Shown: positions 17,609-26,872, counted from the stretch's first letter. The stretch is DNA of 64,000 nt from Halomarinibacterium sp041392125 (GCA_041392125.1 JAWKMR010000012.1:1-64000), one strand, 5' to 3'. Notes: generated from the sequence alone by a model not told the origin. Numbers and translations: made by a program.

Positions 17609-18538
17609 CTACCCAAACTTCTGCCTTTCCAGCAAATAAGTGGTCAAAATTTTATTGAAGCCTTCATTTATATTGGCCTCCACATATTTAATTCGATACT
17701 GACCGCACTTCAATTTGAGTTTGGAAAAATAGTCTTTCACAGCACTTTCATAGGAGTCGCGAATGCTATCGGCATATAAATTTACATACTCTCCGGTTTC
17801 CACATCCACAAAACGTTTCGGCCTGTTGCTAAACTCGAAAGAAAATTCTTTACTCTTATCGTATGTATGAAACAACACAACCTCATGCTTGTTGTATTTT
17901 AAATGCTGAAGGGCTTCAAATAGTTGCTCTTCTTCAGCGTCACTTTGAAACATATCTGAAAACAAAAAAACCAAGGAACGTCTTTTCAGTTTTTCAGCAA
18001 TTAAATGGAGGTGCGAATAGGTATCGGTGGTAATTTCACTTCGCTTTTGAGACAACGCTTCGTTCAATTTAGCCAACAACATTTGGTGATGGCGTTCACT
18101 CCCTTTTTCGGAAGCATAATAATCATAGTCATTACTGTAAATACTAAGTCCCACGGCATCTCGCTGACGCTTCATTAAATTCATGATGGCAGCAGCTGCC
18201 AATACTGAAAATCCAATTTTGTTAAGGGCAGCAATGTTTAATTCCTTCCATTTTGGGTAATGCATCGAACTACTGTTATCAATAATTAAATGACAACGCA
18301 AATTGGTTTCTTCTTCGTACCGCTTAGTATATAGCTTATCGGTTTTGGCAAAAAGCTTCCAATCGATATGTTTGGTGCTTTCCCCGTTATTGTAGATTTT
18401 ATGTTCGGCAAATTCGGCAGAAAAACCATGAAACGGACTTTTATGCAGGCCTGAAATAAAACCCTCAACCACCTGTGAAGCCAGTAGCTCCAGGTTTTTA
18501 AACCCGGTTATTTCGTTTATTTCTTTTTCGATATTCAA
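17609..18538 (-). CDS. DUF58 domain protein (vWA-like)
   Basis: 309 residues. It has the DUF58 block (KIYNNGESTKHIDWKLFAKTDKLYTKRY read in parts, with the conserved D-W-K), then a vWA-like strand with the metal-site motif LIIDNSSSMHY and LVFLFSDMF. DUF58 proteins often work with MoxR ATPases in Bat-type operons; no MoxR is here. The likely start is a TTG at 18538, two bases after the clpP stop, because extension upstream would run through clpP. Adjacency to clpP suggests co-transcription. Confidence 0.85.
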   Translation of the reverse strand: MNIEKEINEITGFKNLELLASQVVEGFISGLHKSPFHGFSAEFAEHKIYNNGESTKHIDWKLFAKTDKLYTKRYEEETNLRCHLIIDNSSSMHYPKWKELNIAALNKIGFSVLAAAAIMNLMKRQRDAVGLSIYSNDYDYYASEKGSERHHQMLLAKLNEALSQKRSEITTDTYSHLHLIAEKLKRRSLVFLFSDMFQSDAEEEQLFEALQHLKYNKHEVVLFHTYDKSKEFSFEFSNRPKRFVDVETGEYVNLYADSIRDSYESAVKDYFSKLKLKCGQYRIKYVEANINEGFNKILTTYLLERQKFG

Positions 18539-18540
18539 AT

Positions 18541-19089
18541 TTACTGCGTAATTATTCCGTCTACAATTCCGTAGGTCACACTTTCTTCGGCACCCATCCA
18601 ATGGTCACGGTTAAAGTCTTTCATGACTTTTTCGAATTTTTGGCCACAATTATCGGCTAAAATTTGAGCACTCAACTCTTTGGTTTTGATAATCTCCTGA
18701 GCCGAAATTTCAATATCACTAGCAGGTCCGCGTGCACCACCACTGGGTTGATGGATCATCACCCTTGCGTGAGGCTGAATAAACCGTCTTCCTTTTTCTC
18801 CGGCCGAAAGCAAAATACTACCCATAGAAGCTGCCAATCCTGTACAAATGGTGGATACCGGACTTTTAACTGCTTTGATGGTATCGTACATCGAAAATCC
18901 GGAAGTAACATACCCCCCCGGGCTGTTGATATATAATTTTATTTCGTCATTACTTAGGGAATCCAAATAGAGTAATCTATCTACCACATGTTTTGCGGTA
19001 TCATCATCAACCACTCCCCAAAGGAATATTTTGCGATCCTTTAATAATTGATTATCTATTTGATCTTGAACTTTATGTATTTTTTCCAT
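18541..19089 (-). CDS. clpP: ATP-dependent Clp protease proteolytic subunit (ClpP family)
   Basis: 182 residues. The catalytic triad is present: Ser in LAASMGSILL, His in RVMIHQPSGG, and the Asp in the region FNRDHWMGAEES. The GGYVTSG turn that builds the oxyanion loop is also visible. It is shorter than typical ClpP and lacks the neighbours tig and clpX, so it may be a second ClpP paralog rather than the main one (inference). It is the likely leader gene of an operon with the DUF58 gene downstream. Confidence 0.88.
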   Translation of the reverse strand: MEKIHKVQDQIDNQLLKDRKIFLWGVVDDDTAKHVVDRLLYLDSLSNDEIKLYINSPGGYVTSGFSMYDTIKAVKSPVSTICTGLAASMGSILLSAGEKGRRFIQPHARVMIHQPSGGARGPASDIEISAQEIIKTKELSAQILADNCGQKFEKVMKDFNRDHWMGAEESVTYGIVDGIITQ

Positions 19090-19135
19090 AATTATTTGTG
19101 TGTCTAATAGGTGTTTTGTTTCACTTCACTAAAAT

Positions 19136-19166
19136 AAAAAAAGGCTCACAAACGGAGCCTCTTTTT
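19136..19166 (-). terminator. Terminator after thioredoxin gene
   Basis: AGGCTC / GAGCCT stem (19142-19147, 19155-19160) with a 7-base loop. Seven A at 19136-19142 give a T-tract on the minus strand; a run of T on the other side makes it potentially bidirectional. It separates trxA from clpP. Confidence 0.8.
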
Positions 19167-19182
19167 ATCATTTTCTTTAAGA

Positions 19183-19500
19183 TTACAACAACGAATCTAG
19201 CGCATCGGTATAGGCATTTTTAGGAGCAACACCTACTTGACGGCCTACCAATTCCCCTTTGTCGAAAACCAGTACCGTAGGAATGTTACGCACGCCAAAT
19301 TTGGCAGCAAATTCCTGATTGGCATCTACATCTACTTTTCCTACTACGGCTTTGCCTTCGTACTCGGTACTAATTTGATCGATGATAGGTCCTACCATAC
19401 GGCAAGGGCCACACCAAGCTGCCCAAAAATCTACCATCACCGGTTTATTACTTTTTAATACGGTTTCTTCAAATGTTGCGTCTGTTATTTCTAAAGCCAT
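19183..19500 (-). CDS. trxA: Thioredoxin
   Basis: 105 residues from the ATG at 19500, giving the normal thioredoxin length. It has the active site WAAWCGPCR, the cis-proline segment RNIPTVLVF and the usual central KVDVDANQ. It is a general disulfide reductase fed by thioredoxin reductase, which is not in this window. An exact -7 box (TACTTTTG) lies at 19524-19531 on the minus strand, and a terminator follows the gene, so it is monocistronic. Confidence 0.95.
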   Translation of the reverse strand: MALEITDATFEETVLKSNKPVMVDFWAAWCGPCRMVGPIIDQISTEYEGKAVVGKVDVDANQEFAAKFGVRNIPTVLVFDKGELVGRQVGVAPKNAYTDALDSLL

Positions 19501-19523
19501 TTTATTTAATTTTTTATTGAACA

Positions 19524-19531
19524 CAAAAGTA
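19524..19531 (-). promoter_or_regulatory. -7 box (TACTTTTG) of trxA
   Basis: Minus-strand TACTTTTG, exact TAnnTTTG, 23 bases before the thioredoxin ATG at 19500. It supports choosing that start over the open upstream extension, whose first codons would overlap the box. Confidence 0.6.
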
Positions 19532-19609
19532 GTCAAAATTTATTCCAAAACTTACAGTGAAAGTATCAGTTTCGTTGATAGAATCATTGTTTTACTTGAT
19601 TCCTTCATC

Positions 19610-22600
19610 TTAATTCAATTTATAAGCCAAGCCTTCCTCCGTTAAATGAGATAGCAATTCCTTATTAATTCTCACTTTTGTTTTCCTGCTAGGCATATTT
19701 AGCTTTACTTCATCTTCGGTATCATAGATTGTAAAATGCAATTGTTTATCTCCTTTATGACTTTTGAATAGTTTTTTCAAAACAGCAATGCGTTTTTCGG
19801 CCAAATCGGTTATAGGAAGATGTAGGGTTAGTTTTTTAGCTTGACTTTCCATCACGTCATGTAACAATTGAAAGTAATTGTACTGCATTCTGGGTTCTCC
19901 TTTTTTCCCGGTATCACGATTTACCCATCCATCTTTAATTAAAACCCGCGCATAGATGAAAGAATTAGGCAGTAGGAAGTGTCTAAATTTTAAGTATTCT
20001 TCTCCAAAAATCTTGAACTCATAACTATCTTCATAGTCTTCTACGGTAAAAATGGCCCAGCCTTTTCCTGTTTTACTTTCCCGATGCTGTACGTCGGTAA
20101 CAATTCCTCCGAAATACACTTCTCTATTTACAAAATCTTCAAGACGGTTAAAGTCGGTTACTTTTACATTACAAAAATGTTCTATTTCAAGTTTAAAATC
20201 GTCTAGTGGATGCCCCGAAATATAGATCCCTACTACCTCTTTTTCCTGCTTCAATTTTTTCATGGTTCCCCATTCTTCACAAGCTGGGACTTCGGGTTCG
20301 GGGATTTGCACTTCACTGGCATCGCCAAATAGACTTACCTGTGAAGAGTTCTGTGTTTCTTGATATTTTGATGCATACCGAAGTGCTTTTTCGAAAAAAG
20401 GAACGCCATCTCCTTCATCGTGCATATATTGGGCTCGATGTGTTCCGAAGCTATCAAACCCTCCTGCGAGCACCAAATTTTCGAAAGATTTCTTATTCGC
20501 TGCACGAAGGTCGATTCGCTTTGCCAGATCGAAAATACTTCGGTATTTACCTTCCTTCCGTTGCTCTACAATAGTAGCCACTGCATTTCCACCTACTCCT
20601 TTAATGGCTCCCATTCCAAAACGAATAGCCCCACGGTCATTTACTGTAAATTTATAGAAAGATTCATTTACATCGGGTCCCAATACTTCTAATCCCATGC
20701 GGCGACACTCCTCCATAAAGAAGGTAACCTGCTTAATGTCGTTCATATTGTTAGAAAGCACCGCTGCCATATATTCGGCAGGATAGTGCGCTTTTAAATA
20801 GGCCGTTTGATACGCTATCCACGCATAACATGTGGAGTGACTTTTATTAAATGCATAACTCGCAAAGGCTTCCCAGTCTTTCCAAATTTTCTCCAACACC
20901 TCGGCAGGATGACCGTTTTTTTCAGCTTGGGCAATAAACTGAGGTTTCATTTTATCCAGCACTGCCTTTTGCTTTTTTCCCATGGCTTTACGAAGCACGT
21001 CGGCCTCCCCTTTAGTGAAATTGGCTAATTTCTGAGAGAGTAACATTACTTGCTCTTGATACACCGTAATTCCGTAAGTTTCTTCAAGAAATTCTTCCAT
21101 TTCAGGAAGATCATACGTAATTTCTTCATCTCCGTGTTTCCGCCTGATAAAACTTGGGATATATTCCATAGGTCCCGGACGGTATAATGCATTCATCGCA
21201 ATGAGATCGGCAAAAACCGTAGGCTTTAAATCCTTCATATGTTTTTGCATCCCGGGAGATTCGTACTGGAAGATCCCTACGGTCTCACCACGTTGAAACA
21301 ACTCGTATGTTTTCTCGTCATCCAGCGGAAAAGTATCCGGATCCAACACCATTTTATGTTTGTGTTTCACCAGTTTAACTGTATCCTTAATAAGGGTTAA
21401 TGTCTTCAGCCCTAAAAAATCCATTTTTAATAATCCGGCGCTTTCCACCACCGAGTTATCAAATTGAGTAACATATAAATCGGAATCTTTTGCCGTAGCA
21501 ATAGGAACAAAATTGGTAATATCGTCCGGTGTAATAATCACCCCACAGGCATGAATACCGGTGTTGCGAAGCGATCCTTCCAGCACCCTTGCTTGCTTGA
21601 TTGTTTCAGCTTCCAAATCTGAACCTTCCGAAAGGTTAAGTAGCTCATTCACTTTTGGAATTTCATCACTTCGGAATTTACTTCGAAGTTCATTTTCCGG
21701 AATGTCAAAAATTTTATCCAAACTCATCATATTGGGAATCAGCTTGGCAATTCTATCGGCATCATTTAAGGGTAAATCCAACACCCTTGCCGTGTCACGA
21801 ATAGAAGATTTAGCAGCCATGCTACCATAGGTGATAATTTGCGCTACCTGATTGGAACCATACTTTTTAATGACATAGTCCATCACTTTGCCCCTTCCTT
21901 CATCATCAAAATCAATATCAATATCGGGCATACTCACACGATCCGGGTTCAAAAAACGCTCGAAAAGCAGATCATATTTAATGGGGTCAATATTGGTAAT
22001 TCCCAAACAATAAGCCACGGCACTTCCGGCTGCCGAACCTCTTCCAGGCCCCACCGATACACCCATCTTGCGAGCTTCTGCAATGAAGTCTTGAACAATG
22101 AGAAAGTAGCCCGGATATCCCGTTTTAGCAATAACATCCAGTTCAAAATTGAGTCGCTCTTCTATTTCGGGTGTTAATTCGGGATATCGCTTTTTAGCAC
22201 CTTCAAAAGTGAGGTGTTTTAAATAGGCATTTTCTCCTCTTTTTCCGCCATCGGCATCTTTAACATCCAAAAAATCTTTCGGAATGGCAAAATTGGGAAG
22301 CAATACATCTCTAACTAAGCTGAAGGTTTCAATCTTTTCTACAATTTCTGAAATGGTCGCAATGGCTTCCGGAAGATCTTTAAAAAGCTCTTTCATTTCT
22401 TCCTGCGACTTGAAGTAGTAATTTTGATTGGGCAACCCATAGCGATATCCACGGCCCCGTCCTATGGGTGTAGCTTGTTTTTCCCCATCTTTTACACACA
22501 ATAAAATATCGTGAGCATTTGCATCCTCTTTATTAATATAGTAGGTATTATTACAGGCTACTAATTTTACTCCATGCTTTTTTGAAAACTCCATAAGCAC

Positions 22601-23959
22601 AGGGTTAATCCTTCGTTCATCTTCCTGATCGTGACGCATGATTTCCAAATACAAATCATTTCCAAACTGCTCTTTCCACCAAAGCAAGGCTTCTTCTGCC
22701 TGATTTTCGCCAATGTTTAAAATTTTGGAAGGCACTTCTCCGTAAATTCCCCCGGTTAATACAATAATATCGTCTTTGTATTGCTGAATAACATTTTTAT
22801 CAATTCTTGGAACATAATAAAAGCCTTTGGTATAGGCAATGGAGGCCATTTTAGCTAAATTATGATAGCCGTTTTTATTTTTGGCCAACAACACTATTTG
22901 GTATCCGTTATCTTTATGAGTCTTATTCTCGTGATCCTCACACACAAAAAACTCACATCCAACGATGGCTTTGAGTTGTTTGTGTTTTTCTTCTTCCGAA
23001 AGTGACTGGTTGTAATAGCTCACACTCTGAAGAAAATGAAAAGCTCCCATCATATTACCACTATCGGTAATAGCCACTGCAGGCATATTATTTTTTACAG
23101 CCGCCTGCACCAAATCTTTGGTAGAAGAGGTTGATTGAAGAATAGAAAACTGTGTGTGATTGTGCAGGTGCACAAAAGGAAACGTTGTTAGCGTTTCCAT
23201 GTTTTCCTTTATTTCTTCCTTAGAAACTTCAGGGGTTTCCTTATTAGCCTCTTGTTTTTTTCTAAGTTTATTTGAAGCCTCTCTTAAATTGATGTGCTCC
23301 AAACCAATTGGTTTAACAGGCAATGGATTTGCTTCAGCAAAGGAAGTGAAATATGCTTCGGTTACATCCAGTTCTTCTTTGGTAAAAATTCTTCTTCGTA
23401 CCAGTTCAAAAAAGCAACGGGTAGTCGCTTCCACATCTGCCGTGGCATTATGAGCTTCTTCAAAAGTTTCGTTGAATAAAAATTCGTGCAATTCAGATAG
23501 TGTGGGCAGCTTAAACTTTCCGCCTCTACCCCCGGGCAACTGACATAATTGGGCCGTCGTTTCGGTACAGGTATCCAACACCGGCATTGTCTCCAAAGGA
23601 TTTTCCATCCCCAAGCGGAAGAACTCGCATCCCATGATGTTAAGGTCGAAATCTACATTTTGCCCAACAATGTATTTGGTTTTTGAAAGTACTTTCAGAA
23701 ACGCTGTGGCAACCTCTTCTAAAGGCATTCCTTGATCTGCAGCTAATGCTGTAGAAATTCCATGAATTCGTTCACTGTCATATGGAATGTCGAACCCGTC
23801 CGGAATTACTAAAAAATCCTTGGCTTCAACCAAATTGCCTAATTCGTCATGGAGTTGCCAGGCAATTTGCACACATCTGGGCCAATTTTCAGTATCTGAA
23901 ATGGGCGCATTGTAGCGCTTGGGAAGTCCCGTGGTTTCGGTATCAAAGATTAAAAACAT
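19610..23959 (-). CDS. dnaE: DNA polymerase III alpha subunit with N-terminal DEDDh exonuclease
   Basis: 1449 residues. Residues 1-190 form a DnaQ-like proofreading exonuclease: FDTETTG (Asp6, Glu8), VDFDLN near 102-107, and HNATAD (His170, Asp175). A linker follows, then the PHP domain (HLHNHTQFS near 264-272), the polymerase palm with the PDIDIDFDD catalytic aspartates, the fingers, and a C-terminal OB-fold (GGIVTDVQHRES...FTVEDYED). E. coli keeps the exonuclease in a separate epsilon protein. Here both activities sit in one chain, the arrangement I recall as usual in flavobacteria. It is transcribed alone. Confidence 0.96.
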   Translation of the reverse strand: MFLIFDTETTGLPKRYNAPISDTENWPRCVQIAWQLHDELGNLVEAKDFLVIPDGFDIPYDSERIHGISTALAADQGMPLEEVATAFLKVLSKTKYIVGQNVDFDLNIMGCEFFRLGMENPLETMPVLDTCTETTAQLCQLPGGRGGKFKLPTLSELHEFLFNETFEEAHNATADVEATTRCFFELVRRRIFTKEELDVTEAYFTSFAEANPLPVKPIGLEHINLREASNKLRKKQEANKETPEVSKEEIKENMETLTTFPFVHLHNHTQFSILQSTSSTKDLVQAAVKNNMPAVAITDSGNMMGAFHFLQSVSYYNQSLSEEEKHKQLKAIVGCEFFVCEDHENKTHKDNGYQIVLLAKNKNGYHNLAKMASIAYTKGFYYVPRIDKNVIQQYKDDIIVLTGGIYGEVPSKILNIGENQAEEALLWWKEQFGNDLYLEIMRHDQEDERRINPVLMEFSKKHGVKLVACNNTYYINKEDANAHDILLCVKDGEKQATPIGRGRGYRYGLPNQNYYFKSQEEMKELFKDLPEAIATISEIVEKIETFSLVRDVLLPNFAIPKDFLDVKDADGGKRGENAYLKHLTFEGAKKRYPELTPEIEERLNFELDVIAKTGYPGYFLIVQDFIAEARKMGVSVGPGRGSAAGSAVAYCLGITNIDPIKYDLLFERFLNPDRVSMPDIDIDFDDEGRGKVMDYVIKKYGSNQVAQIITYGSMAAKSSIRDTARVLDLPLNDADRIAKLIPNMMSLDKIFDIPENELRSKFRSDEIPKVNELLNLSEGSDLEAETIKQARVLEGSLRNTGIHACGVIITPDDITNFVPIATAKDSDLYVTQFDNSVVESAGLLKMDFLGLKTLTLIKDTVKLVKHKHKMVLDPDTFPLDDEKTYELFQRGETVGIFQYESPGMQKHMKDLKPTVFADLIAMNALYRPGPMEYIPSFIRRKHGDEEITYDLPEMEEFLEETYGITVYQEQVMLLSQKLANFTKGEADVLRKAMGKKQKAVLDKMKPQFIAQAEKNGHPAEVLEKIWKDWEAFASYAFNKSHSTCYAWIAYQTAYLKAHYPAEYMAAVLSNNMNDIKQVTFFMEECRRMGLEVLGPDVNESFYKFTVNDRGAIRFGMGAIKGVGGNAVATIVEQRKEGKYRSIFDLAKRIDLRAANKKSFENLVLAGGFDSFGTHRAQYMHDEGDGVPFFEKALRYASKYQETQNSSQVSLFGDASEVQIPEPEVPACEEWGTMKKLKQEKEVVGIYISGHPLDDFKLEIEHFCNVKVTDFNRLEDFVNREVYFGGIVTDVQHRESKTGKGWAIFTVEDYEDSYEFKIFGEEYLKFRHFLLPNSFIYARVLIKDGWVNRDTGKKGEPRMQYNYFQLLHDVMESQAKKLTLHLPITDLAEKRIAVLKKLFKSHKGDKQLHFTIYDTEDEVKLNMPSRKTKVRINKELLSHLTEEGLAYKLN

Positions 23960-24053
23960 GGATGATTTTTGGAAAAATTCTTTCAGCTATAAAAATAGGA
24001 AAACTTAAAAAGAATGCCGTGCAAAGTTGTAAACAATAGCCTCTATTTTTCCA

Positions 24054-24081
24054 CAAAAAAAACCGAGGCAAAGCTCGGTTT
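24054..24081 (-). terminator. Terminator after lipoprotein gene
   Basis: Stem AAACCGAG / CTCGGTTT (24060-24067, 24074-24081) with a 6-base loop; the A-run at 24054-24062 gives a long T-tract on the minus strand. Confidence 0.85.
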
Positions 24082-24100
24082 GAAAATGTTTTACTTTATA

Positions 24101-24898
24101 CTAGTTATAAGTAACGTTGAATTGCCCTTCGGTAATAGTATTTCCTTCGGTCACAAAAGAAAAGCTTCCTGATATGGTTTTGGCTGTAGTATTATGGGTA
24201 ATGACCGAAATGTTTCCAGCGGTAGCGTCTTGACTTGTGGCACCTACGGCATAAGAAGCCTGAAAACCTGCCTGAGGCAAACTATAATTACCAACCTCAA
24301 CATCTACAGGTACTCTTATAATAATGCTACTAAGACTGGTAGTTCCTGAAATTAATAAAGAATTACCGGAATCTACTGCACCTACCGAAATGGGACTAAA
24401 AGGAGCTTCGTCCACTTGTGCATTAAAAGTGCCTGCATTAGGAGTGTCCGGGTTTGTAGCAACTCCATAAGGCACCCTGTAAAACAGCCCTTTGCTAACA
24501 TAAATAGTGTCAAGACCGGGAGCCACAGCATAGAAGCTAAAATTACCCGTTACATATCCTGAGGTTTCCCAAGAGGTAATTGTAACAGACCCCTCTCCAC
24601 CAAAAGTGGTAGCGTAAACAACTCCGTTTCCATTCTCAAAAGTTGCAAAATTTTCGGAATCTTGAGATAAAAGATACTCTCTTTCAATTCTGTCATTAAG
24701 CCTAAGTGTAAGTATTTGATTATCTGTAATTCCTTGTAGTTGAATTCCCTGATCATTCGTTTCACTACCTATGGCATCAAGAGATTTAAAAAAAACACTA
24801 TCCACCTGCGCCTGTATTACAGTGCTATTATCTTCAATAGTTTCACAGCTGGAAAAGGCTATAACGGCTACAAAAAGTAGTAAAATAATATGTTTCAT
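24101..24898 (-). CDS. Lipoprotein of unknown function (DUF6252-like)
   Basis: 265 residues from the ATG at 24898. A signal peptide ends in a lipobox with Cys18 (AFSSC), so it is a lipoprotein. The mature part contains two similar beta-rich halves, each with a NGN...ITSWETSG or SVITHN...ISGSFSF strand pattern and ending EGQFNVTYN. This style matches DUF6252-type lipoproteins of Bacteroidota; the assignment is tentative and function unknown. An exact -7 box lies at 24925-24932 and a terminator follows. Confidence 0.75.
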   Translation of the reverse strand: MKHIILLLFVAVIAFSSCETIEDNSTVIQAQVDSVFFKSLDAIGSETNDQGIQLQGITDNQILTLRLNDRIEREYLLSQDSENFATFENGNGVVYATTFGGEGSVTITSWETSGYVTGNFSFYAVAPGLDTIYVSKGLFYRVPYGVATNPDTPNAGTFNAQVDEAPFSPISVGAVDSGNSLLISGTTSLSSIIIRVPVDVEVGNYSLPQAGFQASYAVGATSQDATAGNISVITHNTTAKTISGSFSFVTEGNTITEGQFNVTYN

Positions 24899-24924
24899 AA
24901 TAGATTTGGGTCTATAGGTTATAA

Positions 24925-24932
24925 CAAATATA
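24925..24932 (-). promoter_or_regulatory. -7 box (TATATTTG) of the lipoprotein gene
   Basis: Minus-strand TATATTTG, exact TAnnTTTG, 26 bases before the ATG at 24898. It argues for that start and against the open extension upstream. Confidence 0.55.
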
Positions 24933-24975
24933 AAATAAAAGTTTAATCTGCATAGTTTCAAAAGGAAAATATAGT

Positions 24976-25021
24976 ATCTTTGCGCACTCAAAAAAAATTA
25001 TAACCGAGGTCGTGAACCTCA
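24976..25021 (+). promoter_or_regulatory. rpsP promoter and leader hairpin
   Basis: TATCTTTG at 24976-24983 is an exact -7 box followed by GCGC. About 23 bases into the presumed leader a small hairpin GAGGT/ACCTC with loop CGTGA lies at 25007-25021, 13 bases before the rpsP ATG. Ribosomal-protein leaders are often regulatory, but this one is short. Confidence 0.55.
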
Positions 25022-25034
25022 AAAATTAATTCGT

Positions 25035-25604
25035 ATGCCAGTAAAAATTAGATTACAAAGACACGGTAAAAAAGGAAAAGCATTTTTTTGGATTGTAGCT
25101 GCAGACAGCCGCTCTAAAAGAGATGGTCGTTTTCTTGAAAAATTAGGGACGTACAATCCTAACACCAATCCTGCTACTATCGACATTAATGTTGATCATT
25201 CTGTAAAGTGGCTTCAAAATGGGGCACAGCCTACAGATACTGCCAGAGCCATTCTTTCTTACAAAGGTGTCTTATTGAAAAAACACCTTGCTGAAGGGGT
25301 TATTAAAGGTGCTTTAACAGAAGCGCAAGCCGAAGAAAAATTCCAAGCTTGGTTAGAAGAAAAAGCAAATGCTGTAGACAACAAAAAAACAAAATTAGCT
25401 GATGCCAAAGCAAAAGCTAAAGCAGAAGCTTTAAAAGCTGAAAAAGCAGTTAATGAAGCACGTACTGCAGCACCGGTAGTGGAAGCGGAAGAAGCAGCGG
25501 AAGAAGTTGTTGCAGAAGCTACTGAAGCAGTAGAAACAGCTACTGAAACTATTGAAGAAGCTCCGGCAGCTGTTGCTGAAGAGGCTACTAAAGAAGAAGA
25601 GTAA
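25035..25604 (+). CDS. rpsP: 30S ribosomal protein S16
   Basis: 189 residues. The first 80 or so are the conserved S16 domain (VKIRLQRHGKKG, FWIVAADSRSKRDGRF, LGTYNP). The remaining 100 form a long Lys/Ala then Glu/Ala-rich low-complexity tail (AKAKAKAEALKAEKA..., ending EEATKEEE). Proteobacterial S16 is only about 80-90 residues, and extended S16 is usual in Bacteroidota by recall. The first gene of the rpsP-rimM-trmN6 operon, with its own promoter. Confidence 0.96.
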   Translation: MPVKIRLQRHGKKGKAFFWIVAADSRSKRDGRFLEKLGTYNPNTNPATIDINVDHSVKWLQNGAQPTDTARAILSYKGVLLKKHLAEGVIKGALTEAQAEEKFQAWLEEKANAVDNKKTKLADAKAKAKAEALKAEKAVNEARTAAPVVEAEEAAEEVVAEATEAVETATETIEEAPAAVAEEATKEEE

Positions 25605-25614
25605 TTTTTTTTCG

Positions 25615-26139
25615 ATGCAAAAGAAGGATTGTTTCTTCGTTGGCAAAATCGTAAAAAAATACAGTTTTAAAGGCGAGTTACTAGTAAAACTAGACACAGA
25701 CGAGCCTGAATTATTTACTGAAATGGAATCAGTTTTTGTGCAACAACACAAAAGTCTGATTCCATTTTTTATTGAAAACAGCTCGCTTCATAAATCGGAG
25801 TTACTTCGCGTAAAATTTGAAGAAGTAGATAACGAACAAGATGCCGATGCCTTGATTGGTGCAGAATTATACCTTCCATTAGACATTCTCCCCAAGTTAA
25901 CAGGAAACCAATTTTACTACCACGAAATTATTGGTTTTACAGTTAAAGATGCTTCCTTCGGAGAAATTGGTGTCATTACCGGAGTTAATGATACTACTGC
26001 TCAAGCCCTTTTTGAAATAGATCACCACGGAAAAGAAGTCCTTATTCCTATTAATGATGAATTTATTGAAAAAGTAGACAGGGTTTCGAAAACTATTTTT
26101 TTAACAACCCCCGAAGGATTAATTGATATTTATTTGTAG
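25615..26139 (+). CDS. rimM: Ribosome maturation factor RimM
   Basis: 174 residues from the ATG at 25615, ten bases after rpsP. N-terminal RimM beta barrel (CFFVGKIVKKYSFKGELLVKLDTD) and C-terminal PRC-barrel (YHEIIGFTVKD, GKEVLIPINDEFIEKVD) are visible. RimM binds S19 and assists 30S head assembly. Unlike the E. coli order, trmD and rplS do not follow. It overlaps trmN6 by one base. Confidence 0.95.
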   Translation: MQKKDCFFVGKIVKKYSFKGELLVKLDTDEPELFTEMESVFVQQHKSLIPFFIENSSLHKSELLRVKFEEVDNEQDADALIGAELYLPLDILPKLTGNQFYYHEIIGFTVKDASFGEIGVITGVNDTTAQALFEIDHHGKEVLIPINDEFIEKVDRVSKTIFLTTPEGLIDIYL

Positions 26140-26852
26140 TGTCAACCCCTTTTCATTTCAAACAATTTATCGTTTCTCAAGATCGTTGTGCTATGAAAAT
26201 TGGCACAGACGGAGTCCTTTTAGGTGCTTGGGTATCGCTTGAAAGTCAGCCGAAAAGTATTCTGGATATTGGTGCAGGAACCGGGATAATTGCCTTACAA
26301 TTAGCACAACGTTCTTTTGCCGAAACCATTGATGCGGTAGAAATTGACGATGCTGCCTATGAGCAATGTGCTGAAAATTTTGAAGCTTCACCTTGGAGTG
26401 ATAGGTTATTTTGTTATCACGCTTCTATTCAAGAATTTGCTTCAGAAATGGAAGACAAATATGATCTTATCATTTCAAACCCTCCCTTTTATAAAGAAGA
26501 TTATAAAACTAAAAATGAAGCTAGAGATGTAGCCCGTTTTGAAGATGCTTTGCCATTTCGGCATTTGCTCATTTGCACCGCTCATTTACTTTCAGAAAAA
26601 GGCATATTTGCGGTGATTCTTCCAAAAAAAGAAGTAGATAGTTTTATTGCATTAGCTTCAGAATATCAATTATTCCCAAAGCGAATTTGTGAAGTAAAAG
26701 GCACTCCTACTACTGAAGTTAAACGAGTGTTGCTGGAGTTTTCATTTCACAAAACCGAACCTAAAAATGAGTTGCTTATTATTGAAGTTTCTCGTCACAA
26801 ATACACCTCAGAATATACCGAACTAGTAAAGGATTTTTATGTGAAAATGTAG
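26139..26852 (+). CDS. trmN6: tRNA1(Val) A37 N6-methyltransferase-like protein
   Basis: 237 residues starting at a GTG that shares its first G with the rimM TAG. SAM-binding motif ILDIGAGTGIIALQLAQ, acidic VEIDDAAYEQC, and the N6-adenine methyltransferase motif SNPPFYKED are present, with early FKQFIVSQDRCAMKIGTDG typical of YfiC/TrmN6. Family members methylate adenine 37 of tRNA1(Val). Its place after rpsP-rimM fits a translation role. An alternative is a related rRNA adenine methyltransferase. Confidence 0.88.
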   Translation: MSTPFHFKQFIVSQDRCAMKIGTDGVLLGAWVSLESQPKSILDIGAGTGIIALQLAQRSFAETIDAVEIDDAAYEQCAENFEASPWSDRLFCYHASIQEFASEMEDKYDLIISNPPFYKEDYKTKNEARDVARFEDALPFRHLLICTAHLLSEKGIFAVILPKKEVDSFIALASEYQLFPKRICEVKGTPTTEVKRVLLEFSFHKTEPKNELLIIEVSRHKYTSEYTELVKDFYVKM

Positions 26853-26872
26853 GTGTTTCTGTTTGGTATTTC

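Noticed and set aside
18539..18601. Longer N-terminus of the DUF58 protein reaching back into clpP
   Set aside because: The extra residues are frameshifted clpP sequence without family similarity; a TTG at 18538 fits the DUF58 start.
25431..25751. Open frame opposite the rpsP tail
   Set aside because: It mirrors the low-complexity Glu/Ala codons of S16, giving Ser/Cys/Phe-rich nonsense; a shadow of rpsP.
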